Shown: in pieces, positions 1 to 8,159 of the stretch
Layout: every line of letters begins with the position of its first letter
Numbering within the stretch: the stretch's first letter is position 1
From: Lachnospiraceae bacterium UBA7225
GTDB taxonomy: Bacteria > Bacillota > Clostridia > Lachnospirales > Lachnospiraceae
DNA length: 24,027 nucleotides
Direction of reading: 5' to 3'
Assembly (NCBI GenBank): GCA_002473385.1
Contig: DKTR01000058.1
Location: 1 to 24,027 of the forward strand
Made by a program: the position numbers and the translations under genes
Notes under the pieces: generated by a model
Seen by the model: the letters and a program-made list of their open reading frames with translations, nothing else
Told to the model about the DNA's origin: nothing
Databases searched by the model: none

Positions 1-37
1 GTACCGAGAGTGAGGTTAAACGGGGCTGCATGTTTCT

Positions 38-1654
38 ATGACCGGTATGGCACTGTTTGGGGCACTGCGGAAGCTGCGCGTTTCGTTTGCGGGTGCAGCG
101 GGCATTTGTGCAGCGGTGATGTCAGCATATGCCTGCATGACCGGATACCCGGTTTCGGCAGTGCGGGCAGTGCTGATGTTTGGCATGTTTTTGCTGGCAC
201 AGGTGACAGGGCGCACGGCAGATCCGGCTACCAGTCTGGCGGTTTCAGCAGCGGCAATTCTGTTCGGCAAGACCAGGGCGCTTCATCAGGCGGGCTTTCT
301 GCTGTCCTTTGGTGCGGTGGGCGGTATTCTTTTTGCGGGCAGCTGGAGAAGCAGACTGCTGAAGGGGACGACGGCCGGCATGAGCCTGGCTGTGCAGATT
401 ATGACACTCCCGGTGACGGCATATTTTTATTATCAGTTTCCGCTGTACAGCATACTGTTAAATCTCTGCATACTGCCGCTGATGCCGTTTATCCTGGGCT
501 TTGGCATGGCAGGAATTGTGGGCGCTGCCTGCAGCATAGAAGCCGGAAGATTTCTGCTGGCGCCGGCGCATTATCTTCTGAAGGGCATTCGGTTTTTATG
601 CGGAAAGGTGCGCCTGCTGCCGTTTGCGGGAATCGTGGCGGGACAGCCGCAGCTGCCAAAGATAGCTGCTTACTATGTTGTTCTGTTTTCGGTGGTGATT
701 CTTTGCGGAATAATTGAAAAAAAGCGGGAAAACAGTGAAAAATTTGTTAAAACAGGAAAAATAGATTTGATAAAGTCCGGCATAGCAATTATACTGTTAG
801 CAGGAGTATTTTTTGACAGAGATCCGCGTCCCTTTTCCATTACCTTTCTGGATGTGGGGCAGGGGGACGGATGCTGTATCCAAAACCAGAATCATTCGGT
901 GTGGATGATTGATGGCGGGAGCAGCAGCGAGAGGAAGCTGGCAGAAAATTGTGTGGAGCCGTTTCTAAAGAGCTGCGGTATCGGACAGGTAGATTACTGG
1001 CTGATTTCCCATTATGATGAGGATCATGTGAGTGCGCTTCTGGAGGTGCTGGAGGGATATGAGCGGAGTCTGGATGGACGCAATGCGGCGGGGATCACTG
1101 TCGGGACACTGCTTCTGCCGGATTTGGTGGAGATACCGGAGCTGGCACAAAAACTGCTTGTTCTGGCACGGGAGCAGGAAATCACGGTGCGGTTTGTGGG
1201 AAGAGGTGACCTCATAAGTGCAGGGAAAATGACAATGCGGATTTTGTCACCGCAGCGGGAGGATGTTTATGAAAACAGCAACGCGGCATCGGTGGTAGCT
1301 GAGGTGCAGTATGGTTCCTTCCGGGCATTATTTACCGGTGACGTGGAGGGAACCGGCGAAAAGCAGCTTTTGCAGGAAGGACTTCTGCGGGATGTAGATG
1401 TGCTGAAGGCAGCGCATCACGGCTCAAAGAATTCCACGCCGCTTTTGCTTCTGGAGCAGACGGAGCCGGAAATTACTGTAATTTCCTGTGGGGCGGGGAA
1501 TTCCTACGGACATCCGCACGAAGAACTGCTGGCGCGGCTGGAAGCAGGCGGGAGCTTTGCGGTGCGTACCGATCTGCAGGGGGCAGTCACGGTGGAGGTA
1601 TCAGATGACGGCTATACCGTGTCCGGACATCTGAATTACAGAGAGGCAGGATGA
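38..1654 (+). CDS. comEC: ComEC/Rec2 family DNA-uptake channel, 3' part (5' end missing or broken)
   Basis: Membrane channel that carries single-stranded DNA into the cell during transformation, with a C-terminal metallo-beta-lactamase-like domain. Residues 1-235 form hydrophobic segments of the Competence domain. From about residue 265 there is a beta-lactamase-fold domain: FLDVGQGDG, a metal motif SHYDEDH, LFTGDVEG, AAHHGSKNS and a closing GHPH. The reading frame also covers codons 20-37, which give TGLHVS, matching the family's conserved SGLHVS. Just before that is an in-frame TAA at 17-19 and a TGA at 11-13. Full-length family members have about 200-250 more residues upstream. The ATG at 38 is therefore not the biological start: the gene is cut by the window edge, broken, or both. 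The stop lies 68 bases before dgt. The family assignment is firm; whether the gene is intact cannot be decided here. Confidence 0.85.
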   Translation: MTGMALFGALRKLRVSFAGAAGICAAVMSAYACMTGYPVSAVRAVLMFGMFLLAQVTGRTADPATSLAVSAAAILFGKTRALHQAGFLLSFGAVGGILFAGSWRSRLLKGTTAGMSLAVQIMTLPVTAYFYYQFPLYSILLNLCILPLMPFILGFGMAGIVGAACSIEAGRFLLAPAHYLLKGIRFLCGKVRLLPFAGIVAGQPQLPKIAAYYVVLFSVVILCGIIEKKRENSEKFVKTGKIDLIKSGIAIILLAGVFFDRDPRPFSITFLDVGQGDGCCIQNQNHSVWMIDGGSSSERKLAENCVEPFLKSCGIGQVDYWLISHYDEDHVSALLEVLEGYERSLDGRNAAGITVGTLLLPDLVEIPELAQKLLVLAREQEITVRFVGRGDLISAGKMTMRILSPQREDVYENSNAASVVAEVQYGSFRALFTGDVEGTGEKQLLQEGLLRDVDVLKAAHHGSKNSTPLLLLEQTEPEITVISCGAGNSYGHPHEELLARLEAGGSFAVRTDLQGAVTVEVSDDGYTVSGHLNYREAG

Positions 1655-1666
1655 AGGGGAAGACGA

Positions 1667-1707
1667 TCCGGCAGCTTTAGCCGGACATTTTGTGAGATGG
1701 AGTCTCA
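1667..1707 (+). other. two small hairpins between comEC and dgt
   Basis: TCCGGC (1667-1672) pairs with GCCGGA (1680-1685) around a 7-base loop and is followed by CATTTTG, a weak U-tract. A second small inverted repeat, TGAGA (1693-1697) with TCTCA (1703-1707), follows. The first may be a weak terminator of comEC. No convincing promoter for dgt was seen. Confidence 0.35.
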
Positions 1708-1722
1708 TCAAGGGGGGATTTT

Positions 1723-2730
1723 ATGAACATACGGGAGATGGCAGAGAGAAGAGAGGAAGAATTTTTAAGCGAGTATGCGAGCCTTAGCAAAAATACACGC
1801 GGCAGAGATGCAGAGGAAATACCGTGCGATATCCGGCCGGCGTATCAGAGAGACCGCGACCGTATTCTGCACTGTAAATCATTTCGCAGGCTCAAACATA
1901 AGACGCAGGTTTTTCTGAGCCCGCAGGGCGATCACTACCGGGACCGGCTGACGCACACGCTGGAGGTATCGCAGATTGCACGGACAATTGCACAGGCCCT
2001 GCGCTTAAACGAAAGCCTGACGGAGGCAATTGCCATGGGGCATGATCTCGGACATACACCGTTCGGCCATGCGGGGGAGCGTGTGCTCAACCGTGTCTGC
2101 CCGGATGGCTTCATTCACAGTGAGCAGAGCATCCGTGTGGTGGAGCTGCTGGAAAAAAAGGGGCGCGGGCTGAACCTTACCTGGGAGGTGCGGGACGGCA
2201 TACGCAATCACCGCACAAGCGGGCAGCCCGCTACGCTGGAGGGAAAGGTGGTTCGCCTCGCGGATAAAATTGCCTATATCAATCACGATATTGATGACGC
2301 AGAGCGCGCGGGCATTCTGCGTGAGGAGGAAATCCCGCTGGAATACCGCCGGGTGCTCGGCAGCACTATCAAAGAGCGTCTGAATACGATGATTCACGAT
2401 ATTGTCAGCAATAGCCAGGGGAAACCGGATATCTGCCAGTCGCCGGAGGTAGAACTGGCGATGAAGAATATCCGGAAGTTTATGTTTAAAAATGTATATA
2501 CGAACCCGGCTGCCAAAGGCGAGGAAACCAAGGCGGAGAATATGATCGCTGCTTTGTACGAATACTATGAAAAGCATCTGGAGGAGCTGCCGCTGGATTA
2601 CCAGGAGATGGTAGCAAGGGGAGGTGAGAGCGTGCCGCGTGTGGTATGCGATTACATTTCCGGCATGACCGACCAGTATGCCATGACGAAGTACGCGGAA
2701 TATTTTATTCCTAAGGCATGGCAGCTCTAA
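1723..2730 (+). CDS. dgt: deoxyguanosinetriphosphate triphosphohydrolase-like protein (HD domain)
   Basis: Predicted cytoplasmic dNTP triphosphohydrolase that removes tripolyphosphate from deoxynucleotides (dGTPase family, short 335-residue type common in Firmicutes). The HD metal site is complete: H78 in RLTHTLEV, H107-D108 in GHDLGHTPFGH, and D181 in RLADKIAYINHD. The N-terminal family signature RDRILHCKSFRRLKHKTQV is at about 45-63. The start is ATG at 1723, with AAGGGGGG about 7 bases upstream. The stop lies about 20 bases before dnaG, so the two are probably co-transcribed. The dgt-dnaG order is typical of clostridia and fits a housekeeping role linked to DNA replication. Substrate preference cannot be read from the sequence. 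Confidence 0.93.
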   Translation: MNIREMAERREEEFLSEYASLSKNTRGRDAEEIPCDIRPAYQRDRDRILHCKSFRRLKHKTQVFLSPQGDHYRDRLTHTLEVSQIARTIAQALRLNESLTEAIAMGHDLGHTPFGHAGERVLNRVCPDGFIHSEQSIRVVELLEKKGRGLNLTWEVRDGIRNHRTSGQPATLEGKVVRLADKIAYINHDIDDAERAGILREEEIPLEYRRVLGSTIKERLNTMIHDIVSNSQGKPDICQSPEVELAMKNIRKFMFKNVYTNPAAKGEETKAENMIAALYEYYEKHLEELPLDYQEMVARGGESVPRVVCDYISGMTDQYAMTKYAEYFIPKAWQL

Positions 2731-2751
2731 AAAGAAGGAAGGAAGAATGTG

Positions 2752-4524
2752 ATGTTTTACTCGGAGGATCTGGTAGAAGAGGTGCGTTCCAGAAATGATA
2801 TTGTGGATGTGATCTCCGGCTATGTGCGGCTGCAGAGAAAGGGCAGCTCTTATTTCGGGCTGTGTCCGTTTCACAGCGAGAAGTCTGCTTCTTTCTCGGT
2901 ATCGCGGGAAAAACAGATGTATTACTGTTTTGGCTGCGGGGCCGGGGGCAATGTCTTTACCTTTCTGATGGAGTATGAGCACTATACATTTCCGGAAGCG
3001 CTGAAGGTGCTGGCAGAGCGTGCGGGCGTACAGCTTCCGGAGCAGGAGATGAATGAGGAGATGCGGCGGGAACAGAGTCTGCGCAGCCGTATTCTGGAAC
3101 TGAATAAAATGGCGGCGAAATATTTTTATTACCAGCTCCGCCGGGAGAGCGGCGCGCATGCCATGCAGTATTTAAAGGACAGGCAGCTCTCAGATGAGAC
3201 TATTCACCGTTTCGGGCTCGGATATGCAAATAAATACAGCGATGATCTGTACCGCTATCTGAAGGAAAAAGATATTCCGGATGAGCTGCTTGCGCAATCC
3301 GGGCTGATGCAGGTGGATGAAAAGCGCGGCATGTATGATAAATTCTGGAACCGTGTGATTTTCCCGATTATGGATGTGAATGGCAGGGTGATCGGATTCG
3401 GCGGCCGCGTAATGGGGGATGGGAAACCCAAATATCTGAATTCTCCGGAGACGGCAGTATTTGATAAGAGCCGCAATCTTTATGGATTGAATTTCGCCAG
3501 AACGGCGCGCAAAAAGCAGCTTCTGGTGTGCGAGGGTTATATGGATGTGATTTCGCTGCACCAGGCAGGCTTTATCAATGCGGTCGCCTCTCTGGGAACA
3601 GCATTGACTTCACAGCACGCCAGCCTTATCCGCCGCTATACGGACGAAGTGATACTTACCTATGACAGTGACGGGGCGGGAGTGCGTGCGGCGCTCAGGG
3701 CAATTCCTCTGCTTGCGGAGGCGGGAGTGACAGCGCGCGTGCTGAATATGCGGCCCTACAAGGATCCCGATGAATTTATCAAGGCGCTGGGAGCGGAGGA
3801 ATTCCAGAAGCGGATAGATGATGCCCAGAACAGTTTTTTATTTGAGACAGATATTCTGCAGCAATCGTATGACATGAGCGATCCAAGGGGAAAGACTGCA
3901 TTTTATGAGGAGGTAGCTAAAAAGCTGGTGGGCTTTGAACAGGAGCTGGAGCGCGAGAACTACCTGGAGGCAGTTGCGCGGCGCTATGGAGTGGGCGCAG
4001 ACAGCCTTCGTAAGATGGTAAACAGTATCGCCCTGAAGGGAATGCATTTTTCGCGGACAGAGACGGAACGCAGTCAGGCGGTGCGGCAGGAAAAGGAACC
4101 GGGGATTTTAAAATCCCAGAAATTACTGCTGACGTGGTTGATCGAGTATCCGTCGCTTTATGAAGGGGCACGCAGATTCATCACCCCGGAGGATTTTACG
4201 GGGGAACCGTACCGCACAGTGGCGGAGCTTTTGTTTGCGCAGTATGAGGCGGGAGAAAAATCACCTGCAAAAATCATCAACCATTTTACAGATCCGGAGG
4301 AGCAGAGCCAGGCAGCCGCATTGTTTCATTCCACGCTGGCAGTGGAGACGGAGGCGGAGCGGGAGAAGGCATTTAAAGAAACGCTGCAGAAAATCTTTCT
4401 GGACAGTCTGCAGCGGCGCAGAAAGGAGCTTTCGCCGACAGATATGACGGGGCTGCAGAAGCTGATTACAGAACAGAAAAGAGTACGTGAGATTGCAGGA
4501 ACCAGTTTTGTGTTCCATGCATAG
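2752..4524 (+). CDS. dnaG: DNA primase
   Basis: Makes the RNA primers for DNA replication and works with the replicative helicase. Domains are complete: a CHC2 zinc finger (C38, H41, C59, C62 in LCPFHSEKSASF and YYCFGCG), a catalytic core with GFGGRVMGDGKPKYLNSPET, a TOPRIM centre with E261 (CEGYMDV) and the D305-x-D307 pair (TYDSDGAG), and a C-terminal helical helicase-binding region from about residue 450. At 590 residues it has normal length. ATG 2752 is preferred. A GTG lies directly before it at 2749, and the purine-rich AAGGAAGGAAG is well spaced for 2752. An ATG at 2747 is out of frame. The next gene is trmK after only 18 bases, although rpoD normally sits here. Confidence 0.96.
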   Translation: MFYSEDLVEEVRSRNDIVDVISGYVRLQRKGSSYFGLCPFHSEKSASFSVSREKQMYYCFGCGAGGNVFTFLMEYEHYTFPEALKVLAERAGVQLPEQEMNEEMRREQSLRSRILELNKMAAKYFYYQLRRESGAHAMQYLKDRQLSDETIHRFGLGYANKYSDDLYRYLKEKDIPDELLAQSGLMQVDEKRGMYDKFWNRVIFPIMDVNGRVIGFGGRVMGDGKPKYLNSPETAVFDKSRNLYGLNFARTARKKQLLVCEGYMDVISLHQAGFINAVASLGTALTSQHASLIRRYTDEVILTYDSDGAGVRAALRAIPLLAEAGVTARVLNMRPYKDPDEFIKALGAEEFQKRIDDAQNSFLFETDILQQSYDMSDPRGKTAFYEEVAKKLVGFEQELERENYLEAVARRYGVGADSLRKMVNSIALKGMHFSRTETERSQAVRQEKEPGILKSQKLLLTWLIEYPSLYEGARRFITPEDFTGEPYRTVAELLFAQYEAGEKSPAKIINHFTDPEEQSQAAALFHSTLAVETEAEREKAFKETLQKIFLDSLQRRRKELSPTDMTGLQKLITEQKRVREIAGTSFVFHA

Positions 4525-4542
4525 CGGGAAGGGAGTCGAAAA

Positions 4543-5319
4543 TTGAGTATACAGCTATCAGTGCGTCTGGCTGCCGTTGCCTCTCTGGCGAAAGAGGCGA
4601 AGAGGCTGGCGGATATTGGGACGGATCACGGCTATCTGCCGATTTTCCTTGCGCAGCAGGGAGGGCTGGAATATGCGGTGGCGATGGATGTCAACAGGGG
4701 ACCTCTTTTGCGCGCGCAGGAGCATATCCGGCAGTACCATCTGGAAGAAAAAATCACCACCCGGCTTTCTGACGGAGCGCAGAAGCTAAAGCCGGGAGAA
4801 ACAGATTGTGTGGTCATTGCCGGCATGGGCGGTCCCCTTACTATAAAAATTTTATCGGAGGGCAGGCGGCAGCTTGCAGAAACAGAAATTTTTGTCCTGC
4901 AGCCTCAGTCCGAGATAGAAAGTGTGCGCAGATTTCTGCATGCAGAGGGGCTTTGTATCACGGCGGAGGATATGGTAAAGGACGACGGAAAATTTTATCC
5001 GATGATGAAGGCAGTACGCGCCGGACGGCAGGAGAACGAAAGCAGCGGGAGACGGACGGCATCTGACCGGGAGAGGGTGGACGCAGACGACGCGGTGTTA
5101 TACGGACAGCTTTCGTGGGCAGATTACGAATACTGCTTCGGCAGATATCTGATCCGGCAGAAAAATCCTGTTTTGATGGAATTTTTGCAGAAGGAAGAAA
5201 AGACATGCCGGGATATTCTGGACGGTCTGCGGGGGCTTAATGGGGAAAAAATTGCCGGACGCAGGAAAGAGCTTGAGAAAAGGATCATGCTGATAGAGAC
5301 AGCCGCAGCGCAGATGTAA
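4543..5319 (+). CDS. trmK: tRNA (adenine(22)-N1)-methyltransferase
   Basis: SAM-dependent enzyme that methylates N1 of adenine 22 in tRNA (TrmK/YqfN family). The Rossmann SAM-binding motif is LADIGTDHGYLP at about 22-33, followed by AMDVN near residue 50 and the family motif VVIAGMGG at about 90. A helical C-terminal part of about 85 residues follows. The start appears to be TTG at 4543, preceded by GGGAAGGG; no better in-frame ATG exists nearby. At 258 residues it is somewhat longer than usual, because of a charged, low-complexity stretch at about 165-185. In Firmicutes trmK normally follows rpoD and precedes the nif3-like gene. Here it follows dnaG directly, and the next gene is coaBC. Confidence 0.9.
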   Translation: MSIQLSVRLAAVASLAKEAKRLADIGTDHGYLPIFLAQQGGLEYAVAMDVNRGPLLRAQEHIRQYHLEEKITTRLSDGAQKLKPGETDCVVIAGMGGPLTIKILSEGRRQLAETEIFVLQPQSEIESVRRFLHAEGLCITAEDMVKDDGKFYPMMKAVRAGRQENESSGRRTASDRERVDADDAVLYGQLSWADYEYCFGRYLIRQKNPVLMEFLQKEEKTCRDILDGLRGLNGEKIAGRRKELEKRIMLIETAAAQM

Positions 5320-5339
5320 CGCAAGCGGCTCTATTTTTT
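5301..5339 (+). terminator. intrinsic terminator overlapping the trmK end
   Basis: AGCCGC (5301-5306) pairs with GCGGCT (5325-5330), extended by an inner GCG/CGC pairing. It is followed by CTATTTTTTC. The left arm lies inside the trmK coding end, so the terminator is partly coding. Confidence 0.7.
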
Positions 5340-5340
5340 C

Positions 5341-5369
5341 TTGCAATCCCCATGTAAAAAGCTTATAAT
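5341..5369 (+). promoter_or_regulatory. sigma-70/SigA-type promoter for the coaBC unit
   Basis: -35 TTGCAA (5341-5346), a 17-base spacer, and a perfect -10 TATAAT (5364-5369). The predicted transcript starts near 5376, about 27 bases before the coaBC ATG. It lies directly behind the trmK terminator, so coaBC starts a new transcription unit. Confidence 0.8.
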
Positions 5370-5402
5370 ACATCTGACGCGGCAGGAAGGAGGAAGAAAA
5401 TT

Positions 5403-6608
5403 ATGCTGAAGGGAAAAACAGTATTGCTTGGTGTTTCGGGGAGTATTGCAGCCTACAAGATAGCGTATCTGGCAAGTGCTCTAAAGAAACTTCACGCAGA
5501 TATCCATGTTTTAATGACAAAAAATGCATGTAATTTCATTACTCCGGTTACGTTTGAAAGTCTGGTGGGAAATAAGTGTCTGGTAGACACTTTCGACCGG
5601 AATTTTCAGTTTCAGGTGGAACATGTATCTATCGCAAATAAGGCGGACGTATTGCTGGTGGCTCCGGCATCGGCGAATGTGATCGGCAAGCTGGCGCACG
5701 GCATTGCGGATGACATGCTGACGACGACGGCACTGGCATGCAAGTGTCCGAAAATCATTGCACCGGCGATGAATACAAATATGTTTGAGAATCCGGTCGT
5801 ACAGGATAATCTGAAGATTCTGGAGGACTATGGCTGGGAGGTTATTTCTCCTGCGAATGGCTATCTGGCATGTGGCGCTGTGGGTGCAGGAAAAATGCCG
5901 GAACCGGAGGAGCTTCTTTCTTATATTAAGAGAGAGATCGCCTGTCCAAAGGATCTGAAGGGTAAACGGATTCTGGTAACGGCGGGACCGACGCAGGAGG
6001 CGATTGACCCGGTACGCTATATTACCAATCATTCCACCGGAAAAATGGGCTATGCGCTTGCCCATAATGCAATGCTCCGCGGAGCAGAAGTGACGCTTGT
6101 CACCGGAAAAACAGCGCTGAAGGAGCCGATGTTTGTAAACACTGTACCGGTTACCACCGCACAGGAGATGTTCGACAGAGTGACCGCTCTGGCATCCAGT
6201 CAGGACATCATTATAAAGGCGGCGGCTGTGGCAGATTACCGCCCGGCAGAGGTTGCAGCGGAAAAGGTGAAAAAAGCAGACGGCGAGTTATCTATTGCGC
6301 TGGAGCGCACGCAGGATATTCTGAAATATCTGGGGGAACATAAGCAGAGCGGACAATTCCTCTGCGGGTTCGCTATGGAGACGCAGAATATGCTGCAAAA
6401 TGCAAAGGAAAAGCTCACGAAAAAGAATCTGGATATGATCGTTGCCAACAGCCTGAAAACCAGGGGCGCAGGATTTGGAACAGATACCAATGTCGTGACA
6501 ATGATTACCCGGAATGAGGAGATTTCACTCCCGATGCTCAGCAAGGAGGAGACAGCCGCGCGCATTCTGGATGAGATCATTGCTTTGCAGGAAAATAAAA
6601 ACCCGTAA
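5403..6608 (+). CDS. coaBC: bifunctional phosphopantothenoylcysteine decarboxylase / phosphopantothenate-cysteine ligase
   Basis: Catalyses two steps of coenzyme A synthesis: joining 4'-phosphopantothenate to cysteine (CoaB part) and decarboxylating the product to 4'-phosphopantetheine (CoaC part, FMN-dependent). The CoaC half shows GVSGSIAAYK (10-19), the catalytic H74 in VEHVSIANKADV, PAMNTNMFENP, and the catalytic C157 in GYLACGAVGAGKMPE. The CoaB half begins at about 185 with ILVTAGPTQEAIDPVRYITN, HSTGKMGYALA and AAAVADYRP, followed by the lysine-rich AEKVKKADG. At 401 residues the length is normal. The start is ATG 5403 behind GGAAGGAGG. It opens a CoA cluster with panT and coaX. Confidence 0.97.
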   Translation: MLKGKTVLLGVSGSIAAYKIAYLASALKKLHADIHVLMTKNACNFITPVTFESLVGNKCLVDTFDRNFQFQVEHVSIANKADVLLVAPASANVIGKLAHGIADDMLTTTALACKCPKIIAPAMNTNMFENPVVQDNLKILEDYGWEVISPANGYLACGAVGAGKMPEPEELLSYIKREIACPKDLKGKRILVTAGPTQEAIDPVRYITNHSTGKMGYALAHNAMLRGAEVTLVTGKTALKEPMFVNTVPVTTAQEMFDRVTALASSQDIIIKAAAVADYRPAEVAAEKVKKADGELSIALERTQDILKYLGEHKQSGQFLCGFAMETQNMLQNAKEKLTKKNLDMIVANSLKTRGAGFGTDTNVVTMITRNEEISLPMLSKEETAARILDEIIALQENKNP

Positions 6609-6648
6609 ACCGAAGGATGCGGGTAAATAAAAGAAAAGAATACCCGCA
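6601..6648 (+). other. strong hairpin with a competing upstream arm, coaBC-panT spacer
   Basis: TGCGGGTA (6618-6625) and TACCCGCA (6641-6648) form a perfect 8-bp stem around a purine-rich 15-base loop. No U-run follows, so it is not a simple terminator. ACCCG at 6601-6605, overlapping the coaBC end, can pair with CGGGT at 6620-6624 instead. Two mutually exclusive stems are therefore possible ahead of panT. Confidence 0.5.
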
Positions 6649-6699
6649 GTTCCATCACCGTATTGTATCCGTTGGGAGCGATAACAAGGAGGAAAAAAC

Positions 6700-7311
6700 A
6701 TGAACAGAAAATTATCAACTACGCAGCTTACCATTCTTGGTCTGATGACCGCACTTCTCTTATTGATGGCGTATACGCCGCTTGGCTATCTGAATATCGG
6801 ACCGCTTGCAATCACCTTTAATGTCATTCCGGTGGCAATCAGTGCCATTGTGCTTGGTCCGGTGGGCGGAGCAATCGCAGGCGGTGTGTTTGGTCTCACA
6901 AGCTTTTTGCAGTGCATGGGTATCGGCGGTTCAAGCGCCATGGGCGTGATACTGTTTGATATTAACCCGGTGCTTGCCTTTATCCAGCGTTTTGTCCCGC
7001 GTGTGCTCGATGGATTTTTACTCGGCTATATTTTCAATGGCGCGCGCACACATCTGAATATTTATGTGGCATGTGCTGTGACGGGCTTTTGCTCGGCATT
7101 TCTGAATACAGTATTTTTTATGCTGGCACTGGTACTTCTGTACGGGAATACAGAATATATGCAGGGGCTGATCGGCGGACAGAATATTATCGTATTTGTC
7201 TGCACCTTTGTGGGCATAAACGCTGTATGTGAGATGATTTCTTCGACACTGCTGACGAGTGCAGTGGGGGCTGCTTTATATAAGGCGCGGTTTATTCCCG
7301 CGAAGCAATAA
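6700..7311 (+). CDS. panT: ECF transporter S component, probably pantothenate-specific
   Basis: Membrane substrate-binding subunit (S component) of an energy-coupling factor vitamin transporter. The 203 residues contain about six hydrophobic segments with a typical S-component start (TTQLTILGLMTALLLLMAY, about 7-25) and short glycine-rich loops such as GPVGGAIAGG. No energising EcfA/EcfT genes are present in the window, as expected for a group II system that shares a common module. Substrate assignment rests on its position between coaBC and coaX, which both use pantothenate-derived substrates, and on resemblance to PanT. The start is ATG 6700 after AAGGAGG. It could serve another vitamin, but the context makes pantothenate by far the best guess. 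Confidence 0.85.
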   Translation: MNRKLSTTQLTILGLMTALLLLMAYTPLGYLNIGPLAITFNVIPVAISAIVLGPVGGAIAGGVFGLTSFLQCMGIGGSSAMGVILFDINPVLAFIQRFVPRVLDGFLLGYIFNGARTHLNIYVACAVTGFCSAFLNTVFFMLALVLLYGNTEYMQGLIGGQNIIVFVCTFVGINAVCEMISSTLLTSAVGAALYKARFIPAKQ

Positions 7312-7346
7312 GCCAGGCAGCCGGCTGCTGCAGTTTGGAGGGTACT

Positions 7347-8159
7347 ATGATTTTAGCGATTGATATCGGAAATACGAATATTGTCATCGGCGGCATTGAT
7401 GAAAAAAAGACGTATTTTATTGAACGTGTTTCGACAGTGCGGACAAAGACGGAGCTGGAGTACGCCATAGATATTAAAAATGTACTGGATATTTATGGTT
7501 ATACAGTGGACGACCTCTCCGGCGGTATTGTCTGCTCCGTCGTTCCGCAGATCACGAATGTGATGCGTGTGGCGGCGGAAAAGATCCTGCGCCGGGAGAT
7601 CATGGTGGTGAAGCCGGGTCTGAAAACAGGGCTGAACATTCTGATGGATTTCCCAAACCAGCTCGGCAGCGATCTGGTGGCGGCATCGGTTGCCGGTATC
7701 ACGCATTATCAGGTTCCGCTGATTATTTTCGATCTGGGCACAGCGACGACCGTGTGCGTCGTGGATGATAAGAAGAACTATATCGGCGGCATGATCTATC
7801 CGGGGCTGCGGGTATCCTTAGATGCACTGACTGCCCATGCCGCGCAGCTGCAGGGTGTGGGGCTTGACAGCCCGGAGCGTGTTATTGGGAAAAATACGAT
7901 CGACTGCATGAAAAGCGGAATTTTAAATAGCAATGCTGCCGCAATTGACGGTATTATCGACCGGATCGAGGAGGAACTTGGGAAAAAGGCGACGGTGCTT
8001 GCAACGGGCGGGCTTGCCCGCACGGTTCTGCCGCTGTGCCGCCGGAAGATTATCCTGGATGAGGAACTGCTTCTGAAGGGGATGCTGACGATTTACCAGA
8101 AAAACAGGACGGGGTGCGGCGTGCCGGAGACAGGGAAAGGAGATCATTCATGCGGATAG
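7347..8159 (+). CDS. coaX: type III pantothenate kinase
   Basis: Phosphorylates pantothenate, the first committed step of coenzyme A synthesis. This type is not feedback-inhibited by CoA and belongs to the ASKHA fold. Motifs: IDIGNTN at 5-11 with D6 (phosphate loop), LGSDLVAA with catalytic D109, FDLGTATTV with D129, GGMIYPG, and ATGGLA near the end. At 270 residues the length is typical. I chose ATG 7347 rather than an upstream TTG at 7335 because GGAGGG at 7337-7342 is an ideal ribosome site for 7347. The last 10 bases overlap the start of the ROK gene, which suggests translational coupling. With panT and coaBC it makes a compact uptake-to-phosphopantetheine pathway. Confidence 0.96.
   Translation: MILAIDIGNTNIVIGGIDEKKTYFIERVSTVRTKTELEYAIDIKNVLDIYGYTVDDLSGGIVCSVVPQITNVMRVAAEKILRREIMVVKPGLKTGLNILMDFPNQLGSDLVAASVAGITHYQVPLIIFDLGTATTVCVVDDKKNYIGGMIYPGLRVSLDALTAHAAQLQGVGLDSPERVIGKNTIDCMKSGILNSNAAAIDGIIDRIEEELGKKATVLATGGLARTVLPLCRRKIILDEELLLKGMLTIYQKNRTGCGVPETGKGDHSCG

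Noticed and set aside
10..717. Open frame in another frame over the comEC start
   Set aside because: It has no membrane segments or family motif, while the overlapping frame shows ComEC helices. I considered a frameshift joining the two, but the first 20 bases do not read as ComEC in any frame.
2005..3159. Long minus-strand open frame (384 codons) across dgt and dnaG
   Set aside because: It runs opposite two clear, motif-complete genes, shows no recognisable domain and crosses the gene junction. It is a by-product of the codon bias of the real genes.
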